Shown: piece after piece, positions 1 through 8,056 of the stretch | Numbering within the stretch: position 1 is the stretch's first letter | Layout: the number at the start of each line of letters is the position of its first letter | Assembly: GCF_003697815.1 (NCBI RefSeq) | Contig: NZ_RDQG01000033.1 | Span: 1-36,686, forward strand | Reading direction: 5' to 3' | Length of the DNA: 36,686 nucleotides | Source of the DNA: Halalkalicoccus subterraneus | GTDB lineage: Archaea > Halobacteriota > Halobacteria > Halobacteriales > Halalkalicoccaceae | Notes under the pieces: model-generated | What the model was told of the DNA's origin: nothing | Databases searched by the model: none | The model's input: only the letters and a program-made list of their open reading frames with translations | Translations under genes and position numbers: made by a program

Positions 1-788
1 TCCCGATCGTCGCCGACTGCGACACCGGCTACGGCGGCGTCCACAACGTCCGGCGCGCGGTCCGCGAGTACGAGAAGGCCGGCGTCGCGGCGATCCACAT
101 CGAGGACCAGACCACGCCCAAGCGCTGTGGGCACATCGCGGGCAAGGAGATCGTCTCGCGCGAGCAGGCCGAAGCGCGCTTCTCGGCGGCCGTCGACGCC
201 AAGCAGTCGGAAGACACCGTGATCATCGCCCGCACCGACGCCTACGGCAGCTCCAACGGCGACTGGGAGGAACACCTCGAACGCGGGCGGCTCTACGCCG
301 ACTGCGGGGTCGACCTGGTCTGGCCCGAGATGCCCGACCCGAGCCGGGAGGACGCGGTCAACTACGCCGAGACGATCCACGAGACCCACCCCGATCTGGA
401 TCTCGCGTTCAACTACTCCTCCTCGTTCGCGTGGTCCGAGCAGGACGACCCGCTGACGTTCGAGGAGCTTGGTGATCTGGGCTACAAGTACATCTTCATC
501 ACGCTGTACGGGCTGCACTCGGGCGCCCACGCGGCCTATGAGGACTTCCAGAACATCGCCGAAAACGACGAACAGGCCCAGTTCGACCTGGAGGATCGCT
601 ACATCGGCCACCCGACCGAGTCCCACCACGAACTCTCGCAGGTGAGCCGCTATCAGGACGTCGAGACGACGTTCGACCCCGAGGCGCGCGCGCGTATCGA
701 GGGATCCGAAGGGTTCGCCGAGGAACGAGACACCCTCCAGACCGCGGAGGAGGACGGGGAGAGCGCCGAAGCCGAGAGCGACGACTGA
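1..788 (+). CDS. aceA: Isocitrate lyase, C-terminal part (5' end outside window)
   Basis: Cleaves isocitrate to glyoxylate and succinate, the first step of the glyoxylate bypass, in the cytosol. The reading frame is open from base 3 to the TGA at 786-788, giving about 261 residues without a start. Visible family features are the DCDTGYGG segment near the start, the IHIEDQ strand, and the catalytic loop KRCGH with its cysteine at 126-128 (KKCGH in most members), followed by IIARTDA. The C-terminal tail is very acidic ([12 protein letters not shown]), as expected for a halophile. The fold is the PEP-mutase/ICL TIM barrel; methylisocitrate lyase is the main alternative, but the KRCGH loop and the tail length favour isocitrate lyase. 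The next gene starts 80 nt downstream and is functionally unrelated. Confidence 0.93.
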   Translation, partial: PIVADCDTGYGGVHNVRRAVREYEKAGVAAIHIEDQTTPKRCGHIAGKEIVSREQAEARFSAAVDAKQSEDTVIIARTDAYGSSNGDWEEHLERGRLYADCGVDLVWPEMPDPSREDAVNYAETIHETHPDLDLAFNYSSSFAWSEQDDPLTFEELGDLGYKYIFITLYGLHSGAHAAYEDFQNIAENDEQAQFDLEDRYIGHPTESHHELSQVSRYQDVETTFDPEARARIEGSEGFAEERDTLQTAEEDGESAEAESDD

Positions 789-868
789 TCGCGGGTCGGC
801 TCGGCGGTATCCCGCACAAACAACTAATAATCGGGCCTCCCTAGCCGAGCACAGGGATCGAGCCCGAA

Positions 869-1819
869 ATGGTAGAGAGAGATCACATCGCGCAGAGTAA
901 GGCGATCCATCGACGGACCGGTCGGACCTTCTACTACGCGACCCGGCTGTTGCCGGGTCGCGTCCGGGAGGCGACGTACGTCCTGTATGCGTTCTTTCGC
1001 GTCGCCGACGAGGTCGTCGACGACACCGACGGGACACCCCCGGAAGAACAGCGCCGCCGACTCGACTCGCTGCGCGAGCAGGCGCTCGGACGGGCCGACC
1101 CTGAGGGGCCCGTTCTCGAGGCGTTCCAGGCGATCAGGGAGCGCCACGACATCATTGACGACGACATTGAGGCCTTCCTCGACGCGATGGAGACCGACAT
1201 CGGGAAACGCCGGTACGAGACGTACGCGGAGTTAGAGGCGTACATGAACGGCTCCGCGGCGGCCGTCGGGCGGATGATGACCGCCGTGATGGACCCTGAT
1301 AACCCCGAGGACGCCCTGCCGCACGCGACGGCACTCGGGGAGGCGTTCCAGCTGACGAACTTCGTCCGGGACGTCCGCGAGGACGTGATCGAGCGCGACC
1401 GGATCTACCTACCCCAATCGACGCTTCGGGAGTACGACGTCACGAACGACCAGATCGAGCGCTTCGAGATGGACGGGAACGTCGAGCGCGCGGTCCGAAC
1501 CGAGCTCACGCGTGCGGAGTCGCTCTACCGCAAGGGGGTCACGGGCATCAAGTATCTCCCCGAGGACTGCCAGTTCCCCGTATTGCTCGCCGCGGTGCTG
1601 TACGCGGAGCACCACCGGCTGATCCGGGCCTGCGAGTACGACGTCCTGACGAACGAACCCGAACTGAGCACGGCCAAGAAACTCCGGCTCGTCGCCCGCG
1701 TGCGCTGGCACTGGCAGTGGAGCACGGACCCCGAGGCGGTCTTCTATCGGGCGAGTGCGGTACCGGGCCCGACGGTCCCGCGGACCGAGCGCCGACACGA
1801 CAGTCTCCCCACCCGGTAG
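869..1819 (+). CDS. crtB: Phytoene synthase
   Basis: Condenses two geranylgeranyl diphosphates head to head to phytoene, the first committed step of carotenoid synthesis. The 316-residue product is a normal length for the squalene/phytoene synthase family. The first aspartate-rich motif DEVVDD lies at residues 47-52, and the second (NFVRDVREDVIERD, then RIYLP) near residues 164-180; both bind Mg-diphosphate. The N-terminus (SKAIHRRTGRTFYYATRLLP) is typical of haloarchaeal CrtB. The start is an ATG with a TATA-like TAATAAT about 40 nt upstream, so a short leader of about 15-20 nt is likely. It converges with cruF, whose stop is 17 nt away. Squalene synthase is the alternative, but the carotenoid neighbours support CrtB. 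Confidence 0.93.
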   Translation: MVERDHIAQSKAIHRRTGRTFYYATRLLPGRVREATYVLYAFFRVADEVVDDTDGTPPEEQRRRLDSLREQALGRADPEGPVLEAFQAIRERHDIIDDDIEAFLDAMETDIGKRRYETYAELEAYMNGSAAAVGRMMTAVMDPDNPEDALPHATALGEAFQLTNFVRDVREDVIERDRIYLPQSTLREYDVTNDQIERFEMDGNVERAVRTELTRAESLYRKGVTGIKYLPEDCQFPVLLAAVLYAEHHRLIRACEYDVLTNEPELSTAKKLRLVARVRWHWQWSTDPEAVFYRASAVPGPTVPRTERRHDSLPTR

Positions 1820-1836
1820 TCCGCACCCGGTGGCGC

Positions 1837-2676
1837 TCAGAGCACGTCGAAGTCGAACCAATCGCTCGTGAGGAGGACGCCCCCGAGCGACGCAGCGACG
1901 GCGACCGGAACCCAATTGCCGAAGTACGCGTTGATCAGCCCCCACAGGAGCAGGAAGCTCACTAGGTCATCTAGGAAGAACCCGCACGTCTCCAGTCGCG
2001 CCAGCACCGCCTCGTGATCGAACGAGACCTGCAGGATCGCGGTCGCGACCGAGCCGCTCAGCAGCCAGCCGGCGTAGTTGATGGCCGGCACGCCGTAGTA
2101 CGCGCCGGGCGAATCCCACGCCCAGAAACCGAGCGCGACCGCGCCGGGATCGAGGAGCAGATCGAGCGTGAGTACGGTCCCGAGGGTGAGGACGAACCGG
2201 CGGCCGACGGTGGTCTCCCCCAAGAAGAGCGAGGCGAGCAGGTAGCTGTTCAGCAGGATGGGAAAGTAGAAGACGGGCAGGCCGAGCGGGACGAGCCCGG
2301 CGAGCATCGGTCCGAGTTCGATCCCGTAGGAGAACTCGCCGTAGGGCAGCCCAGTGAGGACGCCCGCGAGTTCGATCCCCCAGGTGAACAGCGCGAGCGC
2401 CGCGACCCCGCCGGTGGCCCGCCGGTCGAGCAGGGGAACGAGACCGGCGACCAGCGGCGAGACCATCACGAGGTTCGCGCCGATCAGCAGGTAGGGGTTC
2501 ATCGCGAGTTCGGCGGGAAGGACACCCTGTCTGCCGGCGATCAGCATGACCACACCGACCACGGGGAAGGTGACGGCGATGGTGAAGCGGTTGTCCTCGA
2601 CGATGCGTTCGAGCGTCGATTCGATCCGCCCGCGGGTCGGCCTCTCGACGGCGGCCTCACCCACGCGTCCGACCAC
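1837..2676 (-). CDS. cruF: Bisanhydrobacterioruberin hydratase (CruF)
   Basis: Integral membrane carotenoid hydratase. In characterised haloarchaea it adds water to the end groups of bisanhydrobacterioruberin to give bacterioruberin, the last pathway step. The 279-residue protein has about seven hydrophobic segments and the family signature WGIELAGVLTGLPYGEFSY near residues 98-117. Further conserved-looking blocks are FPILLNSY and LLDPGAVALGFWAWDSPGAYYGVP. The start taken is GTG at 2676, since the nearby ATG at 2686 is out of frame; a GTG at 2664 is a possible alternative. In most haloarchaea cruF directly follows lyeJ; here it is separated from lyeJ by two sulfatase-fold genes. No strong TATA element is visible. 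Confidence 0.9.
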   Translation of the reverse strand: MVGRVGEAAVERPTRGRIESTLERIVEDNRFTIAVTFPVVGVVMLIAGRQGVLPAELAMNPYLLIGANLVMVSPLVAGLVPLLDRRATGGVAALALFTWGIELAGVLTGLPYGEFSYGIELGPMLAGLVPLGLPVFYFPILLNSYLLASLFLGETTVGRRFVLTLGTVLTLDLLLDPGAVALGFWAWDSPGAYYGVPAINYAGWLLSGSVATAILQVSFDHEAVLARLETCGFFLDDLVSFLLLWGLINAYFGNWVPVAVAASLGGVLLTSDWFDFDVL

Positions 2677-2752
2677 CCGTCGTCATTACCGAGCGTTTGG
2701 ACGGCGGGCACTTAGCCCCGTTCGTTTCCCGGTCGAACCCGCAAGGACTGTC

Positions 2753-3694
2753 TCAGAGATAGCCAAAGCTCTTGAGGCGCTCGCGCACGGTGTCGTCGTC
2801 GAGTCCCTCGTCCGTGACGGGTCTGTCGGCCCGGATCGGGCGACGCGTGGCCCCCTCCTCGATCAGCCACGGGACCCTGACCAGTCCCCGGGAGCGAAGC
2901 CCACGATCGTGGCCGAACCCTCGGACCGGAACCGGCCACATCCGGTCGCCGATGAGGTTACCGTGGTCGGCGGTGACGACGCTTCTACCCGTGATCTCGG
3001 TTCGGCACTCCGCGACGAACGGGAGTACGACCTCGAGGTTCTCCTCGTAGGCTCGCCGGACCGCCCCGACGGAGAGCTCCTCGTCGCCGTCGCGCAGGCG
3101 CTCCCAGACGTTCGCCCCCGAGAGCCCGTCGTCGGGCGCGCCGCTCGCGTGGCCCCGGTGGGGGAGCGTGCGGCCGAACTCGCCGATGAAGGGGTAGTGG
3201 GGCTGCATGTAGTGGACGAGCAGGCGCTTTTCGGGGAACCGATCGGCGGCCTCGATCGCCGCCGCGGTCACCTCGCGGGGGTGGACCGTCTGGAGGTCGC
3301 CGTCCCAGGCATCGAGCAGCGATACCGTCGCGTGGAAGGTGTCCTCGGGCAGCATCGGAGCGAACGGGTTGGCCGTCACGTAGACCGTATCGTGATACCG
3401 CTCGCCGGAAAACGTCTCGGAGAGGAACTCCTCGCTGTGGCTCGCGACCGACTGGCGCGATTCGAGCGTACCCGAAAGCGTGGTTTGCCCCGCGAACGTG
3501 TCGTACCGACAGCCGTCGAGGATCACGAGCAGGTCCCAGTCCTCGGCCATGACGTCGGTTGCGCGCCGGCGCGGGAGGCGCGCGTGGATCGCCCGGTTGA
3601 GGTCGATCCCTCGACGGCGACACTCGTACCGGAGAAGCGTCGGATCGCGGATCGCCTTTCGAACGTGCCGGAGGGAGTATCTCGAGAGGGGCAT
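2753..3694 (-). CDS. Sulfatase/alkaline-phosphatase-fold protein, short form
   Basis: A 313-residue member of the alkaline phosphatase/arylsulfatase-like superfamily; the substrate is unknown. Visible core elements are LLVILDGCRYDTF near residue 55 (metal-binding Asp), a serine-rich SVASHSEEF stretch where the nucleophile should lie, HYMQPHYPF with metal-type histidines, VVTADHGNLIGDR with the Asp-His metal pair, and a later GFGH. There is no signal peptide or membrane segment. The ATG at 3694 (MPLSRYSLRH) is chosen because upstream sequence is shared with the divergent gene at 3797; a TATATC element lies about 40 nt upstream. Similar haloarchaeal proteins often occur near surface glycan genes, suggesting sulfo- or phospho-group handling. 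That role is inference. It does not resemble a carotenoid enzyme. Confidence 0.78.
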   Translation of the reverse strand: MPLSRYSLRHVRKAIRDPTLLRYECRRRGIDLNRAIHARLPRRRATDVMAEDWDLLVILDGCRYDTFAGQTTLSGTLESRQSVASHSEEFLSETFSGERYHDTVYVTANPFAPMLPEDTFHATVSLLDAWDGDLQTVHPREVTAAAIEAADRFPEKRLLVHYMQPHYPFIGEFGRTLPHRGHASGAPDDGLSGANVWERLRDGDEELSVGAVRRAYEENLEVVLPFVAECRTEITGRSVVTADHGNLIGDRMWPVPVRGFGHDRGLRSRGLVRVPWLIEEGATRRPIRADRPVTDEGLDDDTVRERLKSFGYL

Positions 3695-3796
3695 GTGGAG
3701 CGGATTCGACTCACGTTCGACGCCCGGACCGATATAGGTTGCCGGTCCCGCCTCACCTCCGCTCGATTCATTACGACGCGGCCAATACCGATCGGC

Positions 3797-5266
3797 ATGC
3801 CACCCAACGTGCTCCTCGTCGTGCTGGACAGCGTCCGCGCGAGAAACACGAGCCTTCACGGCTACGGGCGGGAAACGACGCCGTTTCTGGAGTCGTTCGC
3901 CGCGGAATCGACGATGTATACCGCCGCGCGCGCACCGGGAATGACCAGCCTGCCGAGCCACACGAGCGTCTTCACCGGGCTCGCGGTCGAGGAACACGGC
4001 GCCCACGACTCGATCCTGCACGGGATCGAGCCCGGCGTCACCGTCTGGGAGCGACTGTGTGAGGAGCGTGAGTACCGGACGGGAGTGTTCTCGTACAACA
4101 CCAACCTCGTCAGCGAGGGATCGCTTCGTGAGGCCTTCGAACACGTCGAACGGGGCAGCGACGGCCCGTTCGCCGACGGTCGTGACGTCAAGCAGTTCCA
4201 CGAGGCGACAGACGACGCCTACGTCGGCGACCCGCGCCAGTATCCGGCCTACCTCCGGTTCTGCCTGGAGAGCGACCGGCCGGCACATTCCCTCGCGAAC
4301 GGGGCGGTCACCAAGCTTCAGCGTCGGTTCACCTCTCCGCGGCTCGACCGGCTTCGCGACCCGGCGGCCGGCGAGTACGTCGACGCGCTGCTCGAGTGGA
4401 CCGAAAACGACGGGCCGTGGGCCGCGTGTTTGAACCTGATGGACGCCCACCACCCGTACTGTCCGAAACCGGAGCACGACCTGTGGGGCGGGACGGAGCT
4501 CCAGCGAAGACAGAGCGAGCTCTCACCTCACCCGTGGATGGTCCACGGCGACCGGGTTTCGACCGACGAGTGGGCCTCCTTCGAGGACCTCTACGACGGG
4601 GCGATCCGGCAGGCCGACGCCGCCGTCGGCAGGCTCGTCCGAGCGCTGAAACGCCGCGGGGAGTTCGAGGAGACGCTGGTGGTCGTCACGAGCGACCACG
4701 GCGAGGGATTCGGCGAACCCAGTCGCGTCCGGCCCGGCGTGCGGACCGTCGGACACGTCGCCGGGCTCCACGAGCACCTGCTTCACGTCCCGCTGCTCGT
4801 CTCGTACCCCGGACAGACCGACGGCGGAGTCGTCGAGGAGTTGGCGACGCTGGCGCGGTTCCCGTCCGTCGTCGAGGCGGCCCTCGAGGACTCCTGGCGG
4901 GGCGACGAGTTCGTCCCCGAGGGCCCGGTCGTCGCCTCGGGGTCGAACGTCGAGGACAAGCTGAAAAACACCGAACGGGCCGCGCGCTTCTGTGGCGACA
5001 CCGAGCGGTTTGCCGACGTCGTCAGGGCCGTCTACCGGCGCGAGGACGGGGAGACGTACAAGTACGTGACGTGGGGCGACGACGAGGCGACGGTCCACGT
5101 CGAGGACGTCCGGACGAGCGAGCGCGTCGAACACGGCGATCCAGCGGGGGAAGTCGAGCGGGCGTTCGGGGCGCTCTTGGACGCGGGGATCGTCGTCGAC
5201 CGCGGGGAGGGCCACGAGGTGAGCGCGTCGACCCGCCAGCACCTCGCGGAACTCGGATACGTATAG
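3797..5266 (+). CDS. Sulfatase-like hydrolase/transferase
   Basis: A 489-residue arylsulfatase-like protein of the alkaline phosphatase superfamily. It opens with NVLLVVLDSVRARN (metal Asp), then LHGYGRETTPFL, and the active-site segment TSLPSHTSVFTG near residues 52-63. Classical sulfatases have C-x-P-S-R there; this protein has S-L-P-S-H, so it cannot form formylglycine from cysteine and lacks the usual arginine. LMDAHHPY and VVTSDHGEGFGE (near residue 295) supply further metal ligands. No signal peptide is visible, so cytoplasmic action or transfer to an activated sugar is possible. The longer upstream reading frame only mirrors its neighbour; the ATG at 3797 gives the proper N-terminus. 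It is divergent from the shorter homologue and ends 4 nt before the lyeJ stop. Confidence 0.85.
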   Translation: MPPNVLLVVLDSVRARNTSLHGYGRETTPFLESFAAESTMYTAARAPGMTSLPSHTSVFTGLAVEEHGAHDSILHGIEPGVTVWERLCEEREYRTGVFSYNTNLVSEGSLREAFEHVERGSDGPFADGRDVKQFHEATDDAYVGDPRQYPAYLRFCLESDRPAHSLANGAVTKLQRRFTSPRLDRLRDPAAGEYVDALLEWTENDGPWAACLNLMDAHHPYCPKPEHDLWGGTELQRRQSELSPHPWMVHGDRVSTDEWASFEDLYDGAIRQADAAVGRLVRALKRRGEFEETLVVVTSDHGEGFGEPSRVRPGVRTVGHVAGLHEHLLHVPLLVSYPGQTDGGVVEELATLARFPSVVEAALEDSWRGDEFVPEGPVVASGSNVEDKLKNTERAARFCGDTERFADVVRAVYRREDGETYKYVTWGDDEATVHVEDVRTSERVEHGDPAGEVERAFGALLDAGIVVDRGEGHEVSASTRQHLAELGYV

Positions 5267-5270
5267 GCGG

Positions 5271-6101
5271 CTACGGGGAAACCAACAGCCACAGCCCGCC
5301 CACCGTGAACAGCGCACCGACGACCGTGTTGAGCGCGGGGAACCACCAGTAGGCTCTCGACACGTCGAGGTCGGTGAGCGCGACCGCGAGGGTGAAAACC
5401 GGATAGACGAGGAAGAGCGCGCCCAGCCGCGCGTCGAACGCGCCGAAACAGAGCGCCGCGAGCGTCCAGCACGCCACGCAGTAGGCGTAGGTGCGTGACT
5501 CGCCAAGCAGGGTCGCCGTCGTTTCGATTCCCGCCGCGCGGTCGGGCTCGATGTCGGGAATCGCGCTGAAGGTGTGCATCCCCATCGTCCAGAGCCAGCC
5601 GCCGGCGATGGCGAGGACGGGTGGCTGGCTTCCGGCGAGCGCGACGTACGCGGCCGCGCCCGGCGTGAAGTACAGCCCGTTCGAGACGGAATCGAGCAGG
5701 GGCGTCGTCTTGAACCGCGCGGGCGGGGCGCTGTAGGCCGCCCCGAGGAGCAAGAACGCGGCGAGCCACGGCCACGCGCCGGCGGGAAGCAGCGGGAAGA
5801 AGGTAAGCGGGACGACCGCACAGACGGTGACGGCGATCGGGACGGCTCGCTGGCCCTCGAAGCGCGCCTCGCGATCCTCCTTTTTCGGGTTTTCCCGATC
5901 GATCTCGCGGTCGTAGACGTCGTTGATCCCGTAGAGAAACACGTTCGCGGGCACGAGGAAGTAAACGAACAGCGCGAGGAGGGACGCCGAGAGCAGCTCC
6001 TCGGGCCTGTCCGCCCCGAAGACCGCTCCCACCAGGACGGGGCCGGCCAGATAGAGCCAGAAGCGGGGCCGGGAGAGTGCCAGCAGGTAGCGGACGGTCA
6101 C
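5271..6101 (-). CDS. lyeJ: Lycopene elongase (UbiA-family C5 prenyltransferase)
   Basis: Membrane prenyltransferase that adds dimethylallyl units to lycopene on the route to C50 bacterioruberin. The 276-residue protein has eight or nine hydrophobic helices and both UbiA aspartate motifs: NDVYDREIDREN near residues 60-71 and DIEPDRAAG near 180-188. The GTG start at 6101 is chosen because it overlaps the crtD stop by 4 nt (GTGA), indicating translational coupling. A longer in-frame version from 6158 would add 19 arginine-rich residues and is unlikely. UbiA homologues for ubiquinone or menaquinone are the alternative, but the partnership with crtD and cruF is diagnostic of the bacterioruberin pathway. 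Confidence 0.92.
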   Translation of the reverse strand: MTVRYLLALSRPRFWLYLAGPVLVGAVFGADRPEELLSASLLALFVYFLVPANVFLYGINDVYDREIDRENPKKEDREARFEGQRAVPIAVTVCAVVPLTFFPLLPAGAWPWLAAFLLLGAAYSAPPARFKTTPLLDSVSNGLYFTPGAAAYVALAGSQPPVLAIAGGWLWTMGMHTFSAIPDIEPDRAAGIETTATLLGESRTYAYCVACWTLAALCFGAFDARLGALFLVYPVFTLAVALTDLDVSRAYWWFPALNTVVGALFTVGGLWLLVSP

Positions 6102-7579
6102 TGGTTCGGGTAGTCCTCCGCGACGGCCTCGGCGGTGAGCTGGCCGCTGATCAGACACATCGGGACGCCGATCCCGGGCGTGGTGTACGATCCGGTGAAG
6201 TAGAGCCCGTCGACCTCCTTCGAGCGATGCGGCGGGCGGAACACGGCGGTCTGTTCCAAGGTGTGGGCGAGCCCCAGTGCCGTGCCCCGCATGCTGTTGT
6301 ACCGATCGGCGAAATCGTCGATCGTGAACGTCTCCTCGAAGACGATCCGGTCTCGGAGGTCAACGCCGGTGTTCTCCGCGATGTCGTCGAGAACGAGGTT
6401 TCGATAGCTCTCGCGGATCACGGGCCGGTCGTCCAGACCCGGTGCGACGGGCACGAGCGCGAAGAGGTTCGAGTGTCCCTCGGGAGCGACCGAGTCGTCG
6501 GTCTTCGAGGGGACACAGAGGTAGTAGGCGGGATCGTCGGGCCATTCCGGCTCGTCGAAGATCTCTTCGAAGTGTTCCTCCCAGTCGGTCGGAAGGACGA
6601 GCGTGTGATGAGCCAGCTCCGCTACGTCGCCCTCGACACCGAGATAGAGCAGGAACGCGGAGGGCGCGTAGGTTCGGGACTCCCAGTACTCCTCGCTATA
6701 CCCGCGCTTTTCCGGCGGCAGGAGGTCGAGTTCGGTGTGGGCGTAGTCGGCGTCCGAAACGACGAGGTCCGGGAGGAAAGTGTCGCGCGCTTCGACCTTG
6801 AACCCGCCCGCCCGCCCTTCGATCGCCTCGACCGGCTGGTCGGTGTAATAGGTGACCCCCAACTCCGTGCCGAGTTCGCTGATCCCGTCGACGACGCCGC
6901 CGAGCCCGCCTTCGGGGTAGTGGACGCCGAGGTTGAAGTCGACGTGACTCATCAGGTTGTAGAGCGCGGGCGTGTTGTTGGGCGAGCCCCCCAGAAAGAC
7001 GAGGGTGTACTGCATGATCTGCTGGAGCTTCGGGTGCTCGAAGTAGTCCTCGACGTGATCCTGCATCGAGCCGATCAGCGAGAGCCCGCGGGCGTTCTTC
7101 GCCACGTTCCAGTCGGCCCAATCCCTGAATCGAGGTCGGTCCTCGTAGACGAAATGCTCCATGCCGACCTCGTAGTTCAGTTCGCTCGTTTCGAGGTATC
7201 GCTCCAGGGCCTCGCCCGCACCCGATTCGTAGCTCTCGAAGACCTTCTTTGTTTCCTCGATGTCCGGCGAGACGTCGACCTCGTCCCCGTCCTTGAAGAA
7301 GATCCGATAATGGGGATCGAGCTGTTCGGTGGCGTAGTACTCATCGACCTCGCGCCCGAAATCGGCAAAGAAGCGCTCGAAGACGTCGGGCATCAGGTAC
7401 CACGACGGCCCCATGTCGAAGCGAAAGCCCTCAGCTTCGAGCCGTGAGGCGCGCCCGCCGAGCTGTTCGTTCTTCTCGACGACCTGCACGTCGGCACCGG
7501 CGTCAGCCAGGTAGCACGCGGTCGAGAGCCCGCCAAACCCGCTTCCGATCACGACGACCGACTGCTCCGACAACTCCAT
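6098..7579 (-). CDS. crtD: Carotenoid 3,4-desaturase (CrtD; phytoene-desaturase family)
   Basis: FAD-dependent carotenoid desaturase that, in the characterised haloarchaeal trio CrtD-LyeJ-CruF, introduces the 3,4 double bonds needed for bacterioruberin. The 493-residue protein begins with a dinucleotide-binding fold (VVVIGSGFGGLSTACYLADAG, residues ~8-28), followed by VVEKNEQLGGRASR and DMGPSWYLMPDVFERFF. It ends with the family's FAD-binding block YFTGSYTTPGIGVPMCLISG. The ATG at 7579 is supported by a TATAAA element at 7603-7608 (reverse strand), about 26 nt upstream, implying a leaderless transcript. An extension to 7771 is open but has non-haloarchaeal composition. Phytoene desaturase CrtI is a close paralogue, and a contribution to earlier desaturation cannot be excluded. 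Confidence 0.9.
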   Translation of the reverse strand: MELSEQSVVVIGSGFGGLSTACYLADAGADVQVVEKNEQLGGRASRLEAEGFRFDMGPSWYLMPDVFERFFADFGREVDEYYATEQLDPHYRIFFKDGDEVDVSPDIEETKKVFESYESGAGEALERYLETSELNYEVGMEHFVYEDRPRFRDWADWNVAKNARGLSLIGSMQDHVEDYFEHPKLQQIMQYTLVFLGGSPNNTPALYNLMSHVDFNLGVHYPEGGLGGVVDGISELGTELGVTYYTDQPVEAIEGRAGGFKVEARDTFLPDLVVSDADYAHTELDLLPPEKRGYSEEYWESRTYAPSAFLLYLGVEGDVAELAHHTLVLPTDWEEHFEEIFDEPEWPDDPAYYLCVPSKTDDSVAPEGHSNLFALVPVAPGLDDRPVIRESYRNLVLDDIAENTGVDLRDRIVFEETFTIDDFADRYNSMRGTALGLAHTLEQTAVFRPPHRSKEVDGLYFTGSYTTPGIGVPMCLISGQLTAEAVAEDYPNQ

Positions 7580-7602
7580 GTCGGTACTCGGGACGACGAC
7601 GG

Positions 7603-7608
7603 TATAAA
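7603..7608 (-). promoter_or_regulatory. TATA box of the crtD-lyeJ operon
   Basis: On the minus strand this reads TTTATA, centred about 26 nt before the crtD ATG. That is the haloarchaeal leaderless spacing, and it decides the crtD start. Confidence 0.65.
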
Positions 7609-7609
7609 T

Positions 7610-8025
7610 CCGGGTGACCCAACCCAGCGGACCGCCCGAGGGTACTCCAGTGGGCGAGGGAATCGTCCACGATAGCCGGTTCGTTGAACGGCCGTCCGTC
7701 GAACCGAACGGTGACCGTCCCGACTCCACAACCGAAAGCGAGTGAAACGATGTACGGTAAAGACATGACAAATAGTCATAAGTATTATATATCTGTGAGG
7801 TGTATGAATGATTGCTGACATCGTGTCAGTGTCGAGGTGGTGCCGGGTTGCCCGGCTCGGCACTACCCGTGTCTCTGATACCGCCGTCGGACGATCGCCG
7901 ACGGCGCCACATTTCCATTCAGTAAGCGGCCGGTTTTCGTACCGGCGAGCGGGAAGGGGTGTTGAACGGCTAACAGTCAAGATCCGAACGGCGGATCGGT
8001 ACACACGACAACGTTCGACGGGTAA
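7610..8025. other. Intergenic region between crtD and ppc with AT-rich core and hairpins
   Basis: About 415 nt with no convincing protein gene. It holds an AT-rich island at roughly 7766-7795 (with TATTATATAT) that could serve as a TATA element in either direction. A perfect 6-bp hairpin lies at 7815-7829 (CTGACA, loop TCG, TGTCAG). A perfect 9-bp inverted repeat with a 7-nt loop lies at 7882-7906 (CGCCGTCGG/CCGACGGCG). Open frames at 7503-7766 (minus) and 7808-8149 (plus) lack acidic haloarchaeal composition. A non-coding RNA or regulatory role is possible but not demonstrated. Confidence 0.4.
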
Positions 8026-8045
8026 GAGCCGTGGATCGACGGCTC
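8026..8045 (-). terminator. Possible terminator hairpin after ppc
   Basis: Perfect 7-bp inverted repeat GAGCCGT/ACGGCTC with a 6-nt loop, 11 nt beyond the ppc stop. On the minus strand it is followed by a short TTACCC. Archaeal termination relies mainly on T-runs, and none is strong here, so the assignment is tentative. Confidence 0.35.
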
Positions 8046-8056
8046 GGACGGACGTA

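Noticed and set aside
2546-3796. Upstream extension of the 489-residue sulfatase-like gene by over 400 codons
   Set aside because: It overlaps cruF and the divergent 313-residue gene in antisense and shows no domain. The true N-terminus with the metal Asp begins at ATG 3797.
3695-4477. Upstream extension of the 313-residue sulfatase-fold gene
   Set aside because: It lies antisense inside the neighbouring sulfatase-like gene; the conserved-looking protein begins at ATG 3694.
6077-7447. Open frame of 456 codons on the plus strand across crtD
   Set aside because: Antisense shadow of crtD, with no recognisable domain.
7503-7766. Minus-strand 87-codon frame upstream of and overlapping crtD
   Set aside because: A TATA-like element is near, but the frame runs into crtD out of phase and lacks acidic composition or homologue-like motifs.
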